A stretch of DNA of 64,000 bases from Phytophthora hibernalis (Eukaryota; Oomycota; Peronosporomycetes; Peronosporales; Peronosporaceae), in the NCBI GenBank assembly GCA_012656075.1, contig JAAKBF010000048.1:372001-436000 (forward strand), in the 5' to 3' direction. A program made the position numbers and the translations under genes. The notes beneath the pieces were generated by a model that saw only the letters and a program-made list of their open reading frames with translations, did no database searches and was not told the DNA's origin. Below, piece by piece: positions 63,060 through 64,000 of the stretch; positions within the stretch are counted from its first letter, which is position 1, and each line of letters starts with the position of its first letter.

Positions 63060-64000
63060 GTGATTGAGCTCATTCAACGCACACTAGACTCGGATCGCGA
63101 GTGGTTGCCGCCGAGCGAGCAGCATGACGGTCTACCACTATGCCCGTACTCGACCATCAGCAATGTCTCCAGAGCATGCAAGCTCAATCAACGTCAGCAT
63201 GTCGCCTTCTCCCTCGTCGCAACTGCGCTACTTGAACGCTTCAAGCAGCAAGAACACGCCAATACCCACGAATCGGCTCGATACCGAACCAATGCTTTCA
63301 AGTCGCGGCTACGAGATGATCAGCTGCTCATGTTCCTCGGCGGCACTGGTGGCACTGGCAAAAGCCGCGTCGTCGACGCCATCGATGCATTCAGCTCGAG
63401 CTGGTATCGCAGCAATTGCTTTGTAAAAACGGCACTTACTGGAAAAGCGGCCACGCTCATCGTTGGACGTACGCTCGCGAGTTGCATGGTCCGACTAGAG
63501 CAACAAACAAATGGCACCACTGGATGTCCTCGTCATCGACGAGGTCTCCATGATGAGCAAGTCCAAATGGCTGAAACTCGACAAGCTACTGCGCCGCTAC
63601 ATGCAGGTCGAGAACGTCCCGCTCGATGGCATTCACGTCGTGCTGGTTGGTTATTTTCGTCAGATGCCGCCAGTGTAATCAGACCCCATTTACGTCGACC
63701 CCGTCAACAAAACGAAGCCGAGCACAGCCGACGAGGAAGGCTTCGAGCTGTGGCGAAAGATTACGACGGTCGTGGTTCTTGAGGTGTCCGTGCGCTTCCG
63801 CAACGACCCCGAGTGGCCGGAACGCTCGATTGGGAGTATGGACCCCTGAATTCATAGACATGATTAACGCGCGCGTTATCCAGGGCATCGAGCACGACGC
63901 CACTCAGTCGCTGCAAGACGAACTTGGAGCCTCGGCCGTATTCGTGACGCCTGAGAATGCAACTCGCTTGGACATAAACAATGCATTCGTCACGAAGACC
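63060..64000 (+). pseudogene. Helitron PIF1-like helicase, partial
   Basis: Walker A F-L-G-G-T-G-G-T-G-K-S-R-V at about 63,333-63,370. After a frame change, Walker B D-V-L-V-I-D-E-V-S-M-M-S (63,523-63,558) and V-V-L-V-G-Y-F-R-Q-M-P-P-V (63,638-63,675), where PIF1 proteins have G-D-F-x-Q-L-P-P-V. An in-frame TAA at 63676-63678 follows. V-S-V-R-F-R-N-D-P-E near 63,790 continues the family pattern to the window edge. The helicase would unwind DNA during rolling-circle transposition; this copy is broken. Confidence 0.8.

Larger units (their letters stand above)
59228..64000 (+). mobile_element. Helitron (autonomous type, decayed), cut by the window edge
   Basis: From a Cys-rich N-terminal segment through a Helitron_like_N/Rep region to a PIF1-type helicase, all on the plus strand. 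This order is diagnostic of Helitron RepHel proteins. The coding sequence is split by many frame changes and at least one nonsense stop. The left boundary is approximate, since the 5' TC end was not identified; the right end (hairpin and CTRR) lies outside. Confidence 0.85.

Overview
The window is nuclear DNA of an oomycete, most likely a Phytophthora species. Evidence: a spliceosomal SF3B1 gene with a 78-bp GT-AG intron and a TACTAAC branch site; a secreted S1 protease beside a protease-dead, glucanase-inhibitor-like homologue; an RXLR-type effector; oomycete-style initiator motifs; and abundant Copia, pogo-like and Helitron elements.

Layout. 1-5,176: head-to-tail array of a 1,556-bp unit carrying a transposase-like gene (three copies plus a truncated fourth). 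5.2-6.3 kb: sparse, with a possible RXLR remnant. 6.3-11.5 kb: six plus-strand genes for small or low-complexity hydrophilic proteins, some LEA-like. 11.8-20.6 kb, minus strand: two paralogous leucine-rich-repeat-like genes flanking a 1,375-aa acidic repeat protein. 20.7-23.7 kb, minus: PH-START-DUF1336 (EDR2-like) protein. 23.9-26.8 kb: the two divergent S1-protease-family genes. 27.0-28.2 kb: unknown helical protein. 28.2-35.5 kb: repeat-rich DNA with a complete pogo-like transposon, a tRNA-like sequence, a 52-bp satellite and an unknown gene broken by a stop. 35.5-39.3 kb: SF3B1. 39.7-41.6 kb: secreted 2OG-Fe(II)-oxygenase-like protein with a Cys-rich, mucin-like, GPI-type tail. 42.4-43.4 kb: decayed SET-domain gene, next to a Copia element (43.4-48.7 kb). 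49.2-49.8 kb: Mpo1/DUF962 gene. 50.5-51.0 kb: RXLR effector. 51.4-52.0 kb: two MITE-like elements. 52.1-57.5 kb: a second complete Copia element. 59.2 kb to the right edge: a decayed Helitron with Rep and PIF1-like helicase parts.

Most genes that look broken need only one or a few single-base additions, nearly always in a short homopolymer, to become open. This includes the essential SF3B1 gene and the array units, which differ from each other mainly in homopolymer length. I therefore read most frameshifts as base-calling errors, and give gene spans as if continuous. In-frame stops in both Copia elements, the Helitron helicase and the 34.1-kb gene are not of this kind and look like real decay.

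Secreted or host-facing genes (proteases, 2OG-mucin protein, RXLR candidates) lie between housekeeping genes (SF3B1, EDR2-like, Mpo1) and transposon-rich stretches, as is usual in Phytophthora genomes.
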